A stretch of DNA of 64,000 nt from Batkoa obscura. Lineage: Eukaryota; Entomophthoromycota; Entomophthoromycetes; Entomophthorales; Batkoaceae. Of the stretch, positions 42,258-54,108 are shown in pieces (position 1 is the first letter of the stretch; each line of letters begins with the position of its first letter). Both the position numbers and the translations under genes were made by a program. The DNA is taken from contig JASVEC010000005.1 of NCBI GenBank assembly GCA_030770535.1, forward strand, positions 1,364,001 through 1,428,000, written 5' to 3'. Below the pieces are notes generated by a model, which ran no database searches, had not been told where the DNA came from, and saw only the letters and a list, made by a program, of their open reading frames with translations.

Positions 42258-43129
42258 TGTTTTAAAGTTTATAAAAAAATTCGATGTTACTTTTGAAATT
42301 TATTTAGTAAAATTTTTATTTTAAATGCGGGCTTATTATTTAGGGATTTGTTCTAGTGACTTGAATTTTTTGCTTTTGCCAGTGTTGTCTTTCTTTTACC
42401 AATTAAATCTCGTAATTCCTTGTTTTGTTAGGTAAAATTATAATTTTCTATTCAGAAGGTGAAGGATTTGAAATCATTGACATTTTTTTTTAAATTTATA
42501 ATAAAGTTTACATAATTATTTTTAAATATAATGTAGCTCTGATTCCATGTTCTTACTATAAACGGGCCATTTATTTCATGTTTATTAAACAAACCTATTG
42601 GCCTCTTTATTTTAAAGATCTAATAAAAGCTGTTTTTTATGCGAAATATCAACAAATATCCAAACATCTCAAGGGTAGCCTTTCAATGTAAAAAACTTTT
42701 TTCAGTTTCAAATTTGAAATTCATTTATTGATTTACACTAGAACCTTACAACTTTGACTTACATATTAATATTGTTTTACATTTTAGGCTTTTGCTTACT
42801 TTTTCTAGTTTAAAATTTTAAAGTTGGTCTATAAACTCATAAAAAGAATAAAAGCTATAAAAGCTAAAAAAAGATGATAAAGCTATATAATTTTATTTAT
42901 CATTTAGATTCTACTAGTTTATCTAAAGCGTTTGGTAAACAAGTAGTAAAGATAGTGGTAAGAAAGAGAGCGAAAGATTCAATTAATCAAGGTATCAAAA
43001 TATAATCAAAGAAAGAAAAAAAAGTTAAGCGTTCTATTTATGAATAACAGTAAACATATAAAAAACAATAAAACGAATAATAATAATATTTTTAAACTTA
43101 AAATTTATTTATGTAAAATTAAAATTTAT
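42258..43129. other. intergenic, about 0.9 kb
   Basis: AKR1 promoter and calnexin 3' flank. No further gene seen. Confidence 0.6.
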
Positions 43130-45154
43130 TTATTCATCATCTTGTTCAATGATTTTAGATTGATTCATAGACTGATTCATAGACTGATTCATAGACTGAT
43201 TCATTGATTCATTCATAGATTTGTCTAAATTGATTTTAGAAGTGTTAGGATTCACGGATGCTTTTGATATGAAAGATTCATCAAATTTACTTTCATTATT
43301 TTTTTCCTCATCATCTGGACTAGAAATATCTTCTTTCTTATTTTGTTGAGTAGCATTATGAATATCATCATGTAACTATAAAAAATATGTTAGTATAATA
43401 ATATTAATTAAATTAAATTAAACTTACTTGTGGTGCTGGGAAAAAGAAACTAATAGTAACGTATAGTATTAACCAAATAAAGAAGAGAACTATTAAAGAA
43501 AGTCCAAACGCTTTAGGCTTTTTGTACACTGCTTCTCCAATGTCTTCATTTTGAGCTAATACAATAAATTCAGTTAATTCTTCCAAGACTAATTTATATA
43601 TTCTATCAAATGACCAAGCATCATTGGTACTCTATTAGATAAATATATTAATAAATAATTTATTGATTCAATAATATTATAGCTTACTATTTCTTTCTTA
43701 GTTGGTTTAACATCTTCTTTCAAAGACTCATAATCTTTCTTTAATTTCCAAGTTTGTTTAGCGATTTCATTTGCTTCTTTAATAGAATGTCCCAAGTAAA
43801 TATTATCAAATAAAATGTCGTTTTGCATTGTCCATAATTCAAAACCAATAGCGCCAACCTTATTAAATTTTGATGGCTTTAAATCTTCGTAATAATTTGG
43901 ATTTGGGATTTTTTTTGGCTTCCATTCTCCTTTGTATTTTGGATTTTTAATCTGTGGTCTGATCCATAAACCTCTGAAGTCTGGATTTGGAATGATAGGT
44001 GCTTTCCATTCTCCACATCCTGAAACTTTTTCACATTTTGGATTTGGAATTGAAGCTGGGATAAAATCACCATCTTCTTCGTCATTCCAGTCTTCTGGTT
44101 TGGGTGCATTAACATCAGGCACATATAAAGGCTCATCTACTAACCAATCATCTGGCTTTACTGCTTTTGGATCAGGGATGGATTCGGGTGCTAATTCATC
44201 CCAATCTTCTGGTTTAACTGCATCTGCATCTGGGATATATTCTTCATCTTCCCAATCTTCTGGCTTCTTGTCATCTTTATCATCGATTTCCTTTTCCGGG
44301 TTTACGGAAGGTGAGAAGTTTTCTAAAAGAGATCCCTTTTTAACTGACTCTTGATCTGTTAAAATTTCGAATGTATTATCAGGACTAAAATAGTAGAAGT
44401 TAATTATAGTTATAGAAGCAATGATATAATACTTACTTGACAATTAATGTATAAAGTACCGTAAACTTAGAAGTATATTTAGCAAATGGTGGGTCAACTA
44501 AATGTTTCTCTTCATATTGTTTTGTAATTGGATTTAAGTGACGGAAGATAAAATGAACTTTGTTAGATGATCCACAACGATCTGGGCCAAACATAATAGT
44601 ATAAGGTGTTTTATCATCAAATTTACTGGGCTCAAACTTAGAATCATAAGTTAACAACTTAAGGTAAGCACCACCACACTCTAAACCATCTTGCATCTTT
44701 ACTTCATATTGAAGTACGAGAGGTTCATCCAAAAATTCAATAGGTTTAGGCAAAAGGGTTGAAATAGCATGATGCTTTGCTTTATCCTTTAAAACTAAAC
44801 CAACGTCCCCTTCAAAGGCTCCGTTTTTGATAGGCTCTTCTAAGCTCCATACGCCATTATAGGCCATCTCTTCTTGTGCTTCGCCCTTTTCATTTTTAAC
44901 TATTTTTACAGCTTCACTTTTGATCCAGCGGTCATTGAAGCTTGCTTTGCCAAATTGCTCTAAAAATGGCGGGGTAAAGTCAGCTTTAAATGGCTATTAA
45001 TACAAAAATTAGTGTTTGAATTGTTAAACGAATAAGAAGTTACTTTAAAACTAGGTAATTGTTCTTCGGTAATGGTACTTCCTTCTTTTACATCTTCATT
45101 ACTTGCTATTAAGCCAATGCTATAAGCTAACCATAATAACGAAACTTGCTTCAT
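43130..45154 (-). CDS. CNX1: calnexin
   Basis: Five exons (descending): 45044-45154, 44437-44993, 43688-44384, 43428-43631, 43130-43375 (604 aa). ER membrane chaperone for monoglucosylated N-glycoproteins. Signal peptide [18 protein letters not shown], then lectin domain with [21 protein letters not shown] and [11 protein letters not shown]. The P-domain has four KPEDW-type repeats followed by type 2 repeats ([33 protein letters not shown]). Then [20 protein letters not shown], a TM helix ([19 protein letters not shown]) and an acidic cytosolic tail. The tail ends with five tandem SMNQ/SMNE units coded by a 12-base repeat. The inner ATG at 45154 gives the better signal peptide than an upstream one. 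Confidence 0.95.
43150..43222 (-). repeat. 12-base tandem repeat in calnexin tail
   Basis: GATTCATAGACT units (plus strand) repeated about four times with two variant units, coding SMNQ. Copy number can change in frame. Confidence 0.8.
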
Positions 45155-45862
45155 CTTAAAAGTTATAGATAGGGAAAATAGCAAAAAGTTGAATTTATAC
45201 ACGTATACAATTTAAAATCAACTGATTTGATTGGGGTAAATTGAAAAATGGTCATTTTGATTTTTTCATTGGCTGGATTGAGTCTGTGAAAAAATAATAA
45301 TTCAATACAAATAATTTAGCAAAATCCGTTCCATTTGCTAGATTATTTATTGGGTTTTGTTTAATCCAACGTTAAGATCTGTCATCTTGGGTCTTTGTAT
45401 ATATCTCCTGAATATTTTCAGTTTAATCACAAATTGAACTTTTAACTACATCTAAATGTTTAAAGATTAGAAAAACAAGTTTTTTAATGCGATGCTGGAC
45501 CACTGATAATAATTATCTCAGTAAGATCATCGACCAAAGCACTATTTATAAAAGCTCAAGCTAATAATGCTTACATCCAATAGATACACAATAGTTTAAG
45601 AAGTGATGTAAAATTTTGTATTTGCCTTTATTTAAACGAATTTAGTGTTAAAATTAAACGTGGTGATGAGATGGTATGAGTTTATTATTTTTGATTGAAG
45701 CTTTAACAATTATTAAAAAGTAATTAACTACTATCAATGATGAAAATCAAAGTAGTATTTTATATAGTTAATTTCTAATATCATTACAATATAAAAAATG
45801 ACACTTGATTTTCGAAATAATCATAATGCTTATTAATATTTTATTCTCTATATTTTATACTT
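45155..45862. other. intergenic, about 0.7 kb
   Basis: Calnexin promoter and TRM6 3' flank. No clear unfolded-protein element was identified by eye. No gene seen. Confidence 0.55.
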
Positions 45863-47565
45863 TTAAGATCCTTCCACCTTTAATTTTTTTTCAGAATTAA
45901 TCACTTTGGAAGTAATAGGTGTTGAATCACCCAAGTCCAGCACTTTAGTAGTAGATAATAAATATCCAGCTTGTGCTGAAGTATTCATTTCCGGATGAGT
46001 ACGTGATGGCAATACTTGATATTTTCTTAACCAAGACTCAGTAAGGATTGGATTCAAATATTGTTTTTCATCCTTTAATTTTATACTAGTATTGATAAGT
46101 ATCTAAAAAATGTGTGTTTATATGTAAGTTGTATAGTAATTAAATTTCATATAAAGTACCTCTTTGTGCATTGAATATACAATAATTGGTCTAGAAGGAG
46201 CTAAGAGTGGGCTTAACTTAGTAATAATTGAGTAAGGGTCTATAGTACTTGAAGCTATAAATAAACTAATTGAAAATAATGATAAGTAATTAGATAGCAA
46301 CTATAGTTCAATTACCCATCAAAGTCCCCTTGATGTAATAACGCATGATTTTTAATAAAATCTTCTCGATTTTTTATCTTTTTTTGATTACGTACCTTAG
46401 CTACTTCGCTAATATTATCAGGGATAGGTTCCAACTCTTCTGGGACTAAAAAAAATAAGAACATTAGAGTATAGGAATAAAATAAGGTTACCATAATCTT
46501 TGCCAAACTTTTCCCATCTTATAGTGAATAATGGATCCATTATTTTCTGTTCAAAATTATAATATCTTAATACATCAATATTTGCATAATCAGTATCATA
46601 TAAATATACGAGATGACCCAATCCTTAATAAAATAATGTTATTACAAATAATAAATATAAATTATTGCAACTTACCTCCCATTCTGTCTAAAATAGAAGA
46701 TAATACTAATCCATTTGTATCCTCAACTACCAATATTTTTGAATTGGGTTGAACATTACCAATTGTTAACATCTGTGATAAGGTATCCATACGTAAGTCT
46801 CTATCAAATCCCATTAAATCTAATAATATTGATACTCAACAAATTTTTACTTTATCTTTGATGGATTTTTCAAGTGAAAGAATTCACAGATATTAAATGT
46901 CGAGGGCACTAAAGGAATAAAAAATCTTAAAAATCTAAATATACGTTAATACAATAACACTAATTTTTAAATAAGTTTTACTTCTTTTCTTTTCTTTTGA
47001 TATATTTAGCTTTAGAATATTCTGTTTTTTCGTCAAACTTGGAGTGATTGGCTACTACATGTTCAATCACTTCCTAAAATTTTGTTTCATAATTGTTTTA
47101 TAAAAATTGAAAACAATCTTTACCTTCGCAGTAGTATCTCCAGCCGTAATCTTATTCTTTAAAACTTCGATATCAGCTTGAGAAATCTTTTGATTTTCAG
47201 CATTATCAACTATATGTTGGTTATTCGCTTCCGTTTCAGCTTTTTTTTAAATAGAAAATTAACATCAAAACATTTATAACTTTAAATTCATCTTACCAAC
47301 TTCTTCAAAACTAAACTTATTTTGTGAAGATACTGCCCTTTCATTAATTATCTCGAATAGGAGCCCATATGGTTTGCCAATGATATCACTGGTGGGAAAA
47401 CTACCGAACTTGCCTAAGGAAATGGTGCTATAAAGTAATATAAGGCATTGTTAAATCTTCGTTAAATGGATTCAATTACCCCTTCTCTTTAATAACAACC
47501 ATCTTCTGATTGGTACTTGGCATTTTAAGCATCACATAATCGCCCACCTTAATTACTTGGCTCAT
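45863..47565 (-). CDS. TRM6: tRNA m1A58 methyltransferase non-catalytic subunit
   Basis: Ten exons (descending): 47480-47565, 47297-47427, 47124-47239, 46982-47073, 46851-46934, 46676-46800, 46492-46623, 46316-46445, 46160-46265, 45863-46102 (413 aa, every junction in phase). Trm6 (Gcd10) pairs with catalytic Trm61 to methylate A58 in tRNA, including initiator tRNA-Met. Marks: MSQVIKVGDYVMLKMP start, LGKFGSFPTSDIIGKPYG, DKLYSKAKY-like KTEYSKAKYIKRKEKK, DLRMDTLSQMLTIGNVQP and the C-terminal ESWLRKYQVLPSRTHPEMN with GYLLS. Somewhat shorter than yeast Trm6. Divergent from SFT2, 168 bases between starts. Confidence 0.92.
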
Positions 47566-47733
47566 GTCTTAATTTTTTTTAAAATTAATTTGTCGAAAAA
47601 AATAGAGTTTGAAATTAATTTCTCTTTTTAGTCCATCCTTTGCAAACTAATTCCCCGCAATAAGAATAAAAGAAAGAAAATTCTAAAATTCCACTTTTTT
47701 ATCATTACTTTTTTGATTTTTAATAATTTTACA

Positions 47734-48493
47734 ATGCCTTTATTTGAAACGGATAGTAGTATAGCTCTACAAGAGAACCCATGTTCTTATTTTAATTTAA
47801 CTTGGGAGCAAAGAATGTACGGTTTTTTAATTTGTTTTGTTACTGGGTTTATTGTTTCAATATTGGTATGTTTTATTAACAATATTAATATTTAAATTAA
47901 CACTCTTTTTTCAGTCCGTTATTTCGCTTTCTTTATTGAATATCGTTGGTTTTGCTATCTTATATTGTCTTGGTAATATCCTATGTCTTTTAAGGTATTT
48001 TTTTGTATATTCATAAATTCATAGTTTTTAAAGACTTGAATTAGTTCTATGTTCTTAATAGGCTTTGCAAGACAACTTAAAATGATGACAGCACCAGGTG
48101 AATTGTTTCTTATCTAAAAATTTCTTATTTCTAATGATTTTGTTAAGTACGATTGGTAGCTTTTATTATCTATATTGTAGCTTTAGTTGTCACTCTAGTT
48201 ATGGCTATTTGGGTATTTTTTTATTTTTATTTTTTTTAAAATAATAGTATTTAGCTTTATTAGTTGAAATCCATTTTACTTACAATCATTCTTATGATTG
48301 TTCAATTTTTGGCACTTTTGTGGTATTGGTAATGTTGATTTTAAAAATTTTTAGCTTATTTTTCTAATCTTTGTTCTTTTTTAGCGCGTCTTATGTTCCA
48401 TTTGCAAGGTAATAAATTTTATTATTATTACTGATGATTATTTATTTTCTTTTTAGGAGGATGATAAAAAACGTGTTTTCAGGTATTGTTTAA
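47734..48493 (+). CDS. SFT2: Sft2-family Golgi vesicle transport protein
   Basis: Seven exons: 47734-47865, 47915-47994, 48045-48097, 48148-48212, 48264-48328, 48385-48408, 48457-48493 (151 aa, in phase). Small protein with four TM helices. Family marks are LTWEQRMYGFLICFVTGF, FAILYCLGNILCLLSSMFLI, FARQLKMMTAPVRLVAFIIY, LKSILLTIILMIVQFLALLW and YCASYVPFARRMIKNVF. Sft2 acts with the SNARE Sed5 in endosome-to-Golgi retrograde traffic. Exon 6 has only 24 bases. Introns here are about 45-60 bases. Confidence 0.93.
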
Positions 48494-48711
48494 AAACTCT
48501 TCCAGGAGACTGCTTATATACAAATATAATACTTTTTTGAAACTTTATTATTTTTTATTTTTAAAGAGCTTGATTAATATATATTCAACATTAATAAATA
48601 AAAATGACATTATAAAACAATAAAATTTTATTTTAATTTAGGTTTAACTTAAAACCTTATATAAATTTAAATCTTATTTATACCTTCTCATCAGCTTCTT
48701 TGCCATTTTAA

Positions 48712-49718
48712 CTATTCTACATTTGAAGCAAAATAAACTCCTTCCTATAAATAAATATCAATACCAACCCTTAAACATATTAAAAAAAACTTTACCTGAG
48801 CCCTCCAATAGGTACTTTCATCTGCCTTTTTTTTACCAAAGATTTCCAATTGTCCTTGTATAGGATGTGGGAATATGTGTTTCTTATCGCTAGCTAAATA
48901 TTTTTTAGTATCTACATGTAAAAGTTGAATTTTATTTTCTCTGGTCCAATAAGTTTCTTGACAGATTAATTGCCAATTGTCACCTTTTTATGGGAAAAAG
49001 CTGTTAGTCAAAGATGGAATTAGCTTCAATAAATTATTACCTTGGTCATTGCCCGCAAAGCAAGATACTTCTTGATTGGAGGATAATGGTGATTCATGAA
49101 TATGTGAATGCAGATAAGATCCTGTGTTTAGATGGGATAAATTTATTGTACTACCACATTTCACTGGAGTACTGTTGAAATAACATTTTAGATAATTTAA
49201 ATAATTTACTTTACAAAATAAATCAAGAGCTTACCCATTCTCAACCCCTTTTTTACCAACTTCTGTTCTTACTGTCCAAAAACTATCATGGTCGTCTTGC
49301 TTATTAAGGCCAGTTACAATCTGTTGACCACTACCAGAACCTTAGGTATGTTAATCTGAAAGGTTACATTCTATTAATTTATCTAATTTACCATATTGTG
49401 CATTTAAAGAGTGCAACTTATAACCAGTATCCGAATGAGTAAGTTTAATTAAACTTCCAAAGGTGACATGTTCGAAGCCTAATAAATATTAATATTTTGG
49501 CAGATTTATACAGTTTTATCCTTACCTTTATTTGGCACTGGTAATTCGGATTCTGGATTATCTTGACCTGTACTTGATTGTACAAAATTCAATAAAAAAT
49601 AAATTGTAATTGAAGAGAATAGTATCAACATATTGATAATTAATAGACTGTTGCTTTTGTTTTCTTGTTGTTTTGTCAAAGTTGGTTCACTACTTTTACT
49701 CCCTTCCTTCTGGGTCAT
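48712..49718 (-). CDS. SDF2-like MIR-domain protein with N-terminal anchor
   Basis: Six exons (descending): 49526-49718, 49392-49478, 49235-49340, 49041-49171, 48796-48983, 48712-48744 (245 aa, in phase). Residues 24-46 form a hydrophobic anchor (SLLIINMLILFSSITIYFLL) after a polar, Lys-rich N-terminus. Three MIR motifs follow: GSLIKLTHSDTGYKLHSLNA, TINLSHLNTGSYLHSH with NQEVSCF, and IQLLHVDTKKYLASD. GSGSGQQIVTG and YWRAQEGVYF are typical of SDF2 proteins, which act with ER Hsp40/Hsp70 and protein O-mannosylation. Unlike usual SDF2, there is no cleaved signal and no HDEL-type ending. The first ATG is at 49718; a longer N-terminus from an unseen upstream exon is possible. Confidence 0.82.
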
Positions 49719-50053
49719 CAAAAATTGATTAAATTTGGTAAACTTTGGTTTCTGTAGTTTAGGTGGCTTATGTAAAGGTCTGATTGGTAGACTGAGTTTA
49801 ATGCTTTAAAACTCGGTAAATTATTTAAAGAAAATCAAAAGCTTGTAAATAAAATATGAAGAGCATTTAAGTACTTATTTATTTGTTTATATTTCTACTG
49901 ATTCTAAATGGTATAACTAGTCTAATTTAGTCTATAGCTTTAGAGTTATAAAAAAATATTAATAGCTAAGATGAATCTATTGGAAAACAGTAATTTGAGG
50001 TATAAACTGAATACCTAAAATTTAAGCAAATTTAATATATTAATTAAACAATA

Positions 50054-50158
50054 TATGGGGATGTATTTTTTTGTTTAAGAATTTTACTAACAATCTTTCT
50101 GCTCAAATAGTGCTTAAAAAATGGAAAAAATAATGAAACCAAAAAAAACACCCCCATA
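50054..50158 (+). mobile_element. MITE-like element, copy 8 (best preserved)
   Basis: 105 bases, TATGGGGATGTATTTTTTTG to AAAAAAACACCCCCATA, flanked by TA. Terminal inverted repeats of about 18 bases. It lies 170 bases from the tRNA gene. There is no coding capacity, so a non-autonomous DNA transposon of the TA-target type is inferred. Confidence 0.88.
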
Positions 50159-50326
50159 TAATAAACTAGCTCTGGTCATGTAAAAAAATTAATATTGTTT
50201 TTAACTGATCAACTAAACACAGTATTAAAAATACTATTATTATATAGTGAATCATAATAAATGTTTTAAAAATACTAAGATTGTTTATTTATATTATTAT
50301 AAAAAGTTACTTAAAATAAGAAGTAG

Positions 50327-50400
50327 TGCTTCAGCCCAGGTTCGAACTGGAGACCTTCACCTTGTAAGGGTGACGTGATAACCAACTACACTACCGAAGC
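50327..50400 (-). tRNA. tRNA-Val (anticodon UAC)
   Basis: The minus strand reads GCTTCGG acceptor, TAGTGTAGTTGGTTATCACG D-arm, anticodon stem TCACC/GGTGA with loop CTTACAA (anticodon TAC), TCCAGTTCGAACCTGG T-arm and CTGAAGC plus discriminator A. All four stems pair, with one G-T pair in the acceptor stem. There is no intron. A and B box sequences are intact. Confidence 0.93.
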
Positions 50401-51045
50401 AACTTTCGATAATAATAAAATAAAAGGTAAATAAATTATTCTTTAATTCAAAGCTTTAATATAATTTAAATAACATCAAAGCTTGTAGTTAACATTACTA
50501 TCATTTATAAAAGCATGATACTTCACTCAATTAAGCTAACCCATTCAAGGATATGCATTTATTTTTCTATTTTATAAAGCAATCAAAAAATTAATTTTAA
50601 TGTTTGATATTATTAAATAATGAGATATATTTATCAAATATTCAAATTACATTTCTTTAGAATAGAATTTGTAAAATAATTGGCCATTTTAATGTGTTTT
50701 TAACTTTAAACGGAGCTTCTCAGAATTCAATGGACTTATTTTGATTAGTATTAATTTGAATTTGATACACATAAATATAACGAACTTATTTTTGAGGAAA
50801 TTTAATAATAGATGGATTTCAAAGGAAAGCACCATTTTTAATTTCAAGGAAATAAAATAAAATTTTAAATATTGTTTTCAATAAGATCCGCTATTGATGT
50901 TTGTCTTGTAATAAAATAAGATCTTAAACCATTAGTATTTTTAACATCTCTTTTGTATACTAATTGTTAAAATTTTCATTGTTTCTTTATTAAAAATAAA
51001 AACATTGTCAATACTTGAGATTAGAAAAGTCAAAAAAATAGCTCT

Positions 51046-51135
51046 TGGGTATGTTTTTTTCCATCACTTTTCCTTTTTTAAGTGCTATTTGAACAGAAAT
51101 TATTAGTAAAATTCTAAAAATAAAAAACTTTTAGG
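51046..51135 (-). mobile_element. MITE-like element, copy 9 (degenerate)
   Basis: GGGTATGTTTTTTTCCATCA, then TTTTTTAAGTGCTATTTGAA, then TTAGTAAAATTCTAAAAATA. The core is kept but the right terminus (normally ATACATCCCCATA) is lost. Confidence 0.6.
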
Positions 51136-51349
51136 ATCTGACCAATTAGGCTATTTTTTTGATCGAGTGGCCTAATTTTCATTGGTGCAATTTAAAAATA
51201 GAAGCAATTCTACTTAACAAGAAGGATAAATAATAAAAATTCTCAATAAAATAAAATAAAATAAAATAAAATAAAGAATTGATTTTTTTATATCCCCCTA
51301 TCTGTTTTTGTCAATTTAATAATAGTTAACGTCAATAAGATTCAAGAAA

Positions 51350-53165
51350 ATGAAAAGTGAAATAGAAAATAACGATACTATTGATGGCTTTTTATTAAGT
51401 GCAATCAAAATACCTAAAGATCGACTATTTTTATTGAAATTAGATAAAGAATTAGAAGCATTTATTTTAGATGAAAGGTAATATTTTATTGTTTATTAAC
51501 TAGATAACAGTAATTTAATTGATGAATTTTTTTAATGTATTACTAGTCGTACTGAATTGGAGTTTCCACAAATGAATTCTTATCAAAGAAGAGTGATTCA
51601 CCGTATTGCTGACTATTTTAAATTGGAACATAACTTGGATAAAATTAAAAAAACGATGATATTAAATAAAACAGAGTTAAGTGAAATGTAAGTTTTATTT
51701 GTAAATTATTGTTCTAATAGTATATTAATAATAATGTTAATATCTAGACCAATAATACGTATCAGTGATTTAATGGAAAATGAAGTTGAAACCCCAACCA
51801 TATCGTTAAAAATCATGCAAAGAAAGAATGGGAATACCATTGACAAAAAAGAGTTAACTAAAAAGGAAGCTAATTTAGAAAAAGAATTACAATTAAGGTT
51901 AGAATTAAGAGAAGCAAGATATCAGGAAGCGAGAGCTCGTATATTTAATCAAAGTCCAACTTCAAGTATTGCTTCTGTAGAATCGAAGATTTCAAATCTT
52001 CAATTGGATACTTGTTCACAGACTAGTGATGATAAAAATAGTGAAGTTAGAGACTCAAGAAATGTAAGCACTAGTGTTAGAAGTACAAATGGGAATAGTA
52101 TCAATAGTAATAGTAATAGTAATAGTAATAGTAATAACAATAGTAAATTAAACGAACAAAGTGAAAATGATAGTAATAGTAATCAACTAAATTTAAAAGC
52201 AGAGAATAATAATGATAGTAATAATCGTAATAATGATAGTAATAATTGTAATAATGATAGCAATAATTATTACTATAAACAACCACAACAACAGTCATAT
52301 TATATGAGCAATCCAGTGAATTCATACAATCTAAATTATACTAATAATAACAATGTACAACAATCGCCACCATTTTATTACCCATACGATCCTAATTATA
52401 GTTATAATTATTATCCAGAAAATAATTTAAATGAAAATGAATATAAACATTCTAATTATAATAATAATAATATGTCCTCTCCTTCAACACAATATAATCC
52501 AAATCAAGATTTAAAGTATTATAATTATAATGGCAGTTATAGTAACTATAACGATGGTTATAGTAATAATAATAATAATAATAATAATGTTTATTATTAT
52601 AATTATAATTACAATATAATGAGTTATAGTGGCGAATTTGAACGACGAAAACCAGTGAGAGGTCGAGAATTATTCGATCCTAATAATCCAAAATTTAATA
52701 ATAGTAATGGGAATAATAGGAATAATAATAATGTTAAGATTAATAATAATGGAATCAAGAATATTAATAGTAATCCTAATTTTAAGAATACATATAAAAA
52801 ATACCATAGTAACAATCGTAATAACCCAATATTACAAAAAAAAACGAGTATTAATGAAAAAGGGTTATTATATGAATATAGTGGGGATAGCTATGAAGGT
52901 GTTAAACCTACGGATACACCTAGTTTACCACAACATATAATTGAAATTGAAAATATTAATGTTGAAAATTTGGTATGCTTGAAGTTAATAGATGATAAAA
53001 AATGGAATATTTTAAAAAAAATTGATAGAAAAGTGGATAACAAAATGCTATTGATATTTAAAAATAAAGAGTTTGCTAATACTTTTTTAAATAATTTTGA
53101 TAAGGAGAATAAATGGGGTATAATTACAAAACGTTGGTGTCCTAAATTGGAAACTGAAGAAAATG

Positions 53166-53210
<45 letters not shown>

Positions 53211-53233
53211 GTGATAATAAACTAACGACATAA
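51350..53233 (+). CDS. R3H and SUZ domain RNA-binding protein
   Basis: Three exons: 51350-51477, 51547-51687, 51748-53233 (584 aa, in phase). The R3H domain at residues 20-90 has FLLKLDKELEAFILDESRTE, LEFPQMNSYQRRVIHRIADY and the RxxxH signature. The SUZ motif follows near residue 150 (EARYQEARARIF). Such proteins (Rbs1/Cip2 in yeasts, R3HDM in animals) bind mRNA or single-stranded nucleic acid in the cytoplasm. The central 250 residues are very Asn/Tyr-rich and prion-like. Near the C-terminus a conserved-looking segment (LVCLKLIDDKKWNILKKIDR) precedes a poly-Asn run coded by (AAT)n. Confidence 0.88.
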
Positions 53234-54108
53234 GTCAGATGTGGAATTATTCCATTGGTTCATAAATTGATAATAAGCGTGTATTGTTATTGATGATTGA
53301 GGACTAACAACTTTATTTTTATATCATTTCTTTATTCTTTATATTATCTTTATAAAAGCTAACTTCCTTTTTTTATTAATTGTAGCTATTTTTATTTTTA
53401 TTTTTATTTTTATTTTTTGTTTTTGTTTTTGTTATTTTTAATTAAAAGATAGGGTAAGTAAGATTAGTATATAATTATTAATAGATTATTTTATACAGAA
53501 TAATTGTATATGTTAGTTCTAATAATTGTTGATATTATTTTACTAATAAATAGTTAAAATCAATTTTTATTAAAATGCAAGATAAATACTATTTTACATA
53601 TTAAGACATTAAAAGAATAATCATATACTTCTATGATAAAAAGTATTTTACTTAGAAATAGAATCATTCTTTTTAGAATATAAGGAATATTATCCCTATC
53701 ATTTAAAAGCAATCAATAATCTAAATTGTAAGTCTCTATTTTTAAAATTAAATGTAAGTTTTGATTCAAAACAATGTAATTTATAGAATTAAGTTTATAA
53801 ATACTATTAATTTAAAATTATCAAGTTATTTAAAGAACACAATAAAATAGACTTATCATATAAATAACTGGAATTAATGTACACTGAAATTAAAAGGAAT
53901 AAATAATAATAAAGTTTTTTTGATTACTTTTTAGTTTTATTTATTAAAAAGATAAGATTCATGTCATCATACCAATAAAAATTCGCTTTTTAATTGGTCC
54001 ATGATTTGAATTAATAAAAAAAACTGCAAATTGCAAAATTTTAAATCCTAAAATAATATTTAGTATCTTTTAATAACAGTCCAATCTTAGCAATAAACAA
54101 AAGCAAAA
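53234..54108. other. intergenic, about 0.9 kb
   Basis: 3' flank of the R3H gene, with a TTTTTA/TTTTTG run near 53390-53440, and the RRF promoter. No gene seen. Confidence 0.6.

Larger units (their letters stand above)
49719..51349. other. intergenic with tRNA and two MITEs
   Basis: Holds MITE copy 8 (50054-50158), tRNA-Val (50327-50400, minus), a degenerate MITE (about 51046-51135) and an (AATAA)n-type run at 51244-51275. No protein gene is seen. Confidence 0.65.

Noticed and set aside
43932-44354. 140-aa plus-strand frame opposite calnexin
   Set aside because: Complement of the repetitive calnexin P-domain codons; no independent support.
50054-50158. 105-bp dispersed repeat considered as a solo LTR, a SINE or a small RNA gene
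   Set aside because: Inverted termini with TA edges, no tRNA-like A/B boxes and no 5-base target duplication or TG..CA ends; a MITE fits better.
52101-52325. Tyr-rich antisense frame inside the R3H/SUZ gene
   Set aside because: Shadow of Asn codons (AAT/AAC) on the opposite strand.
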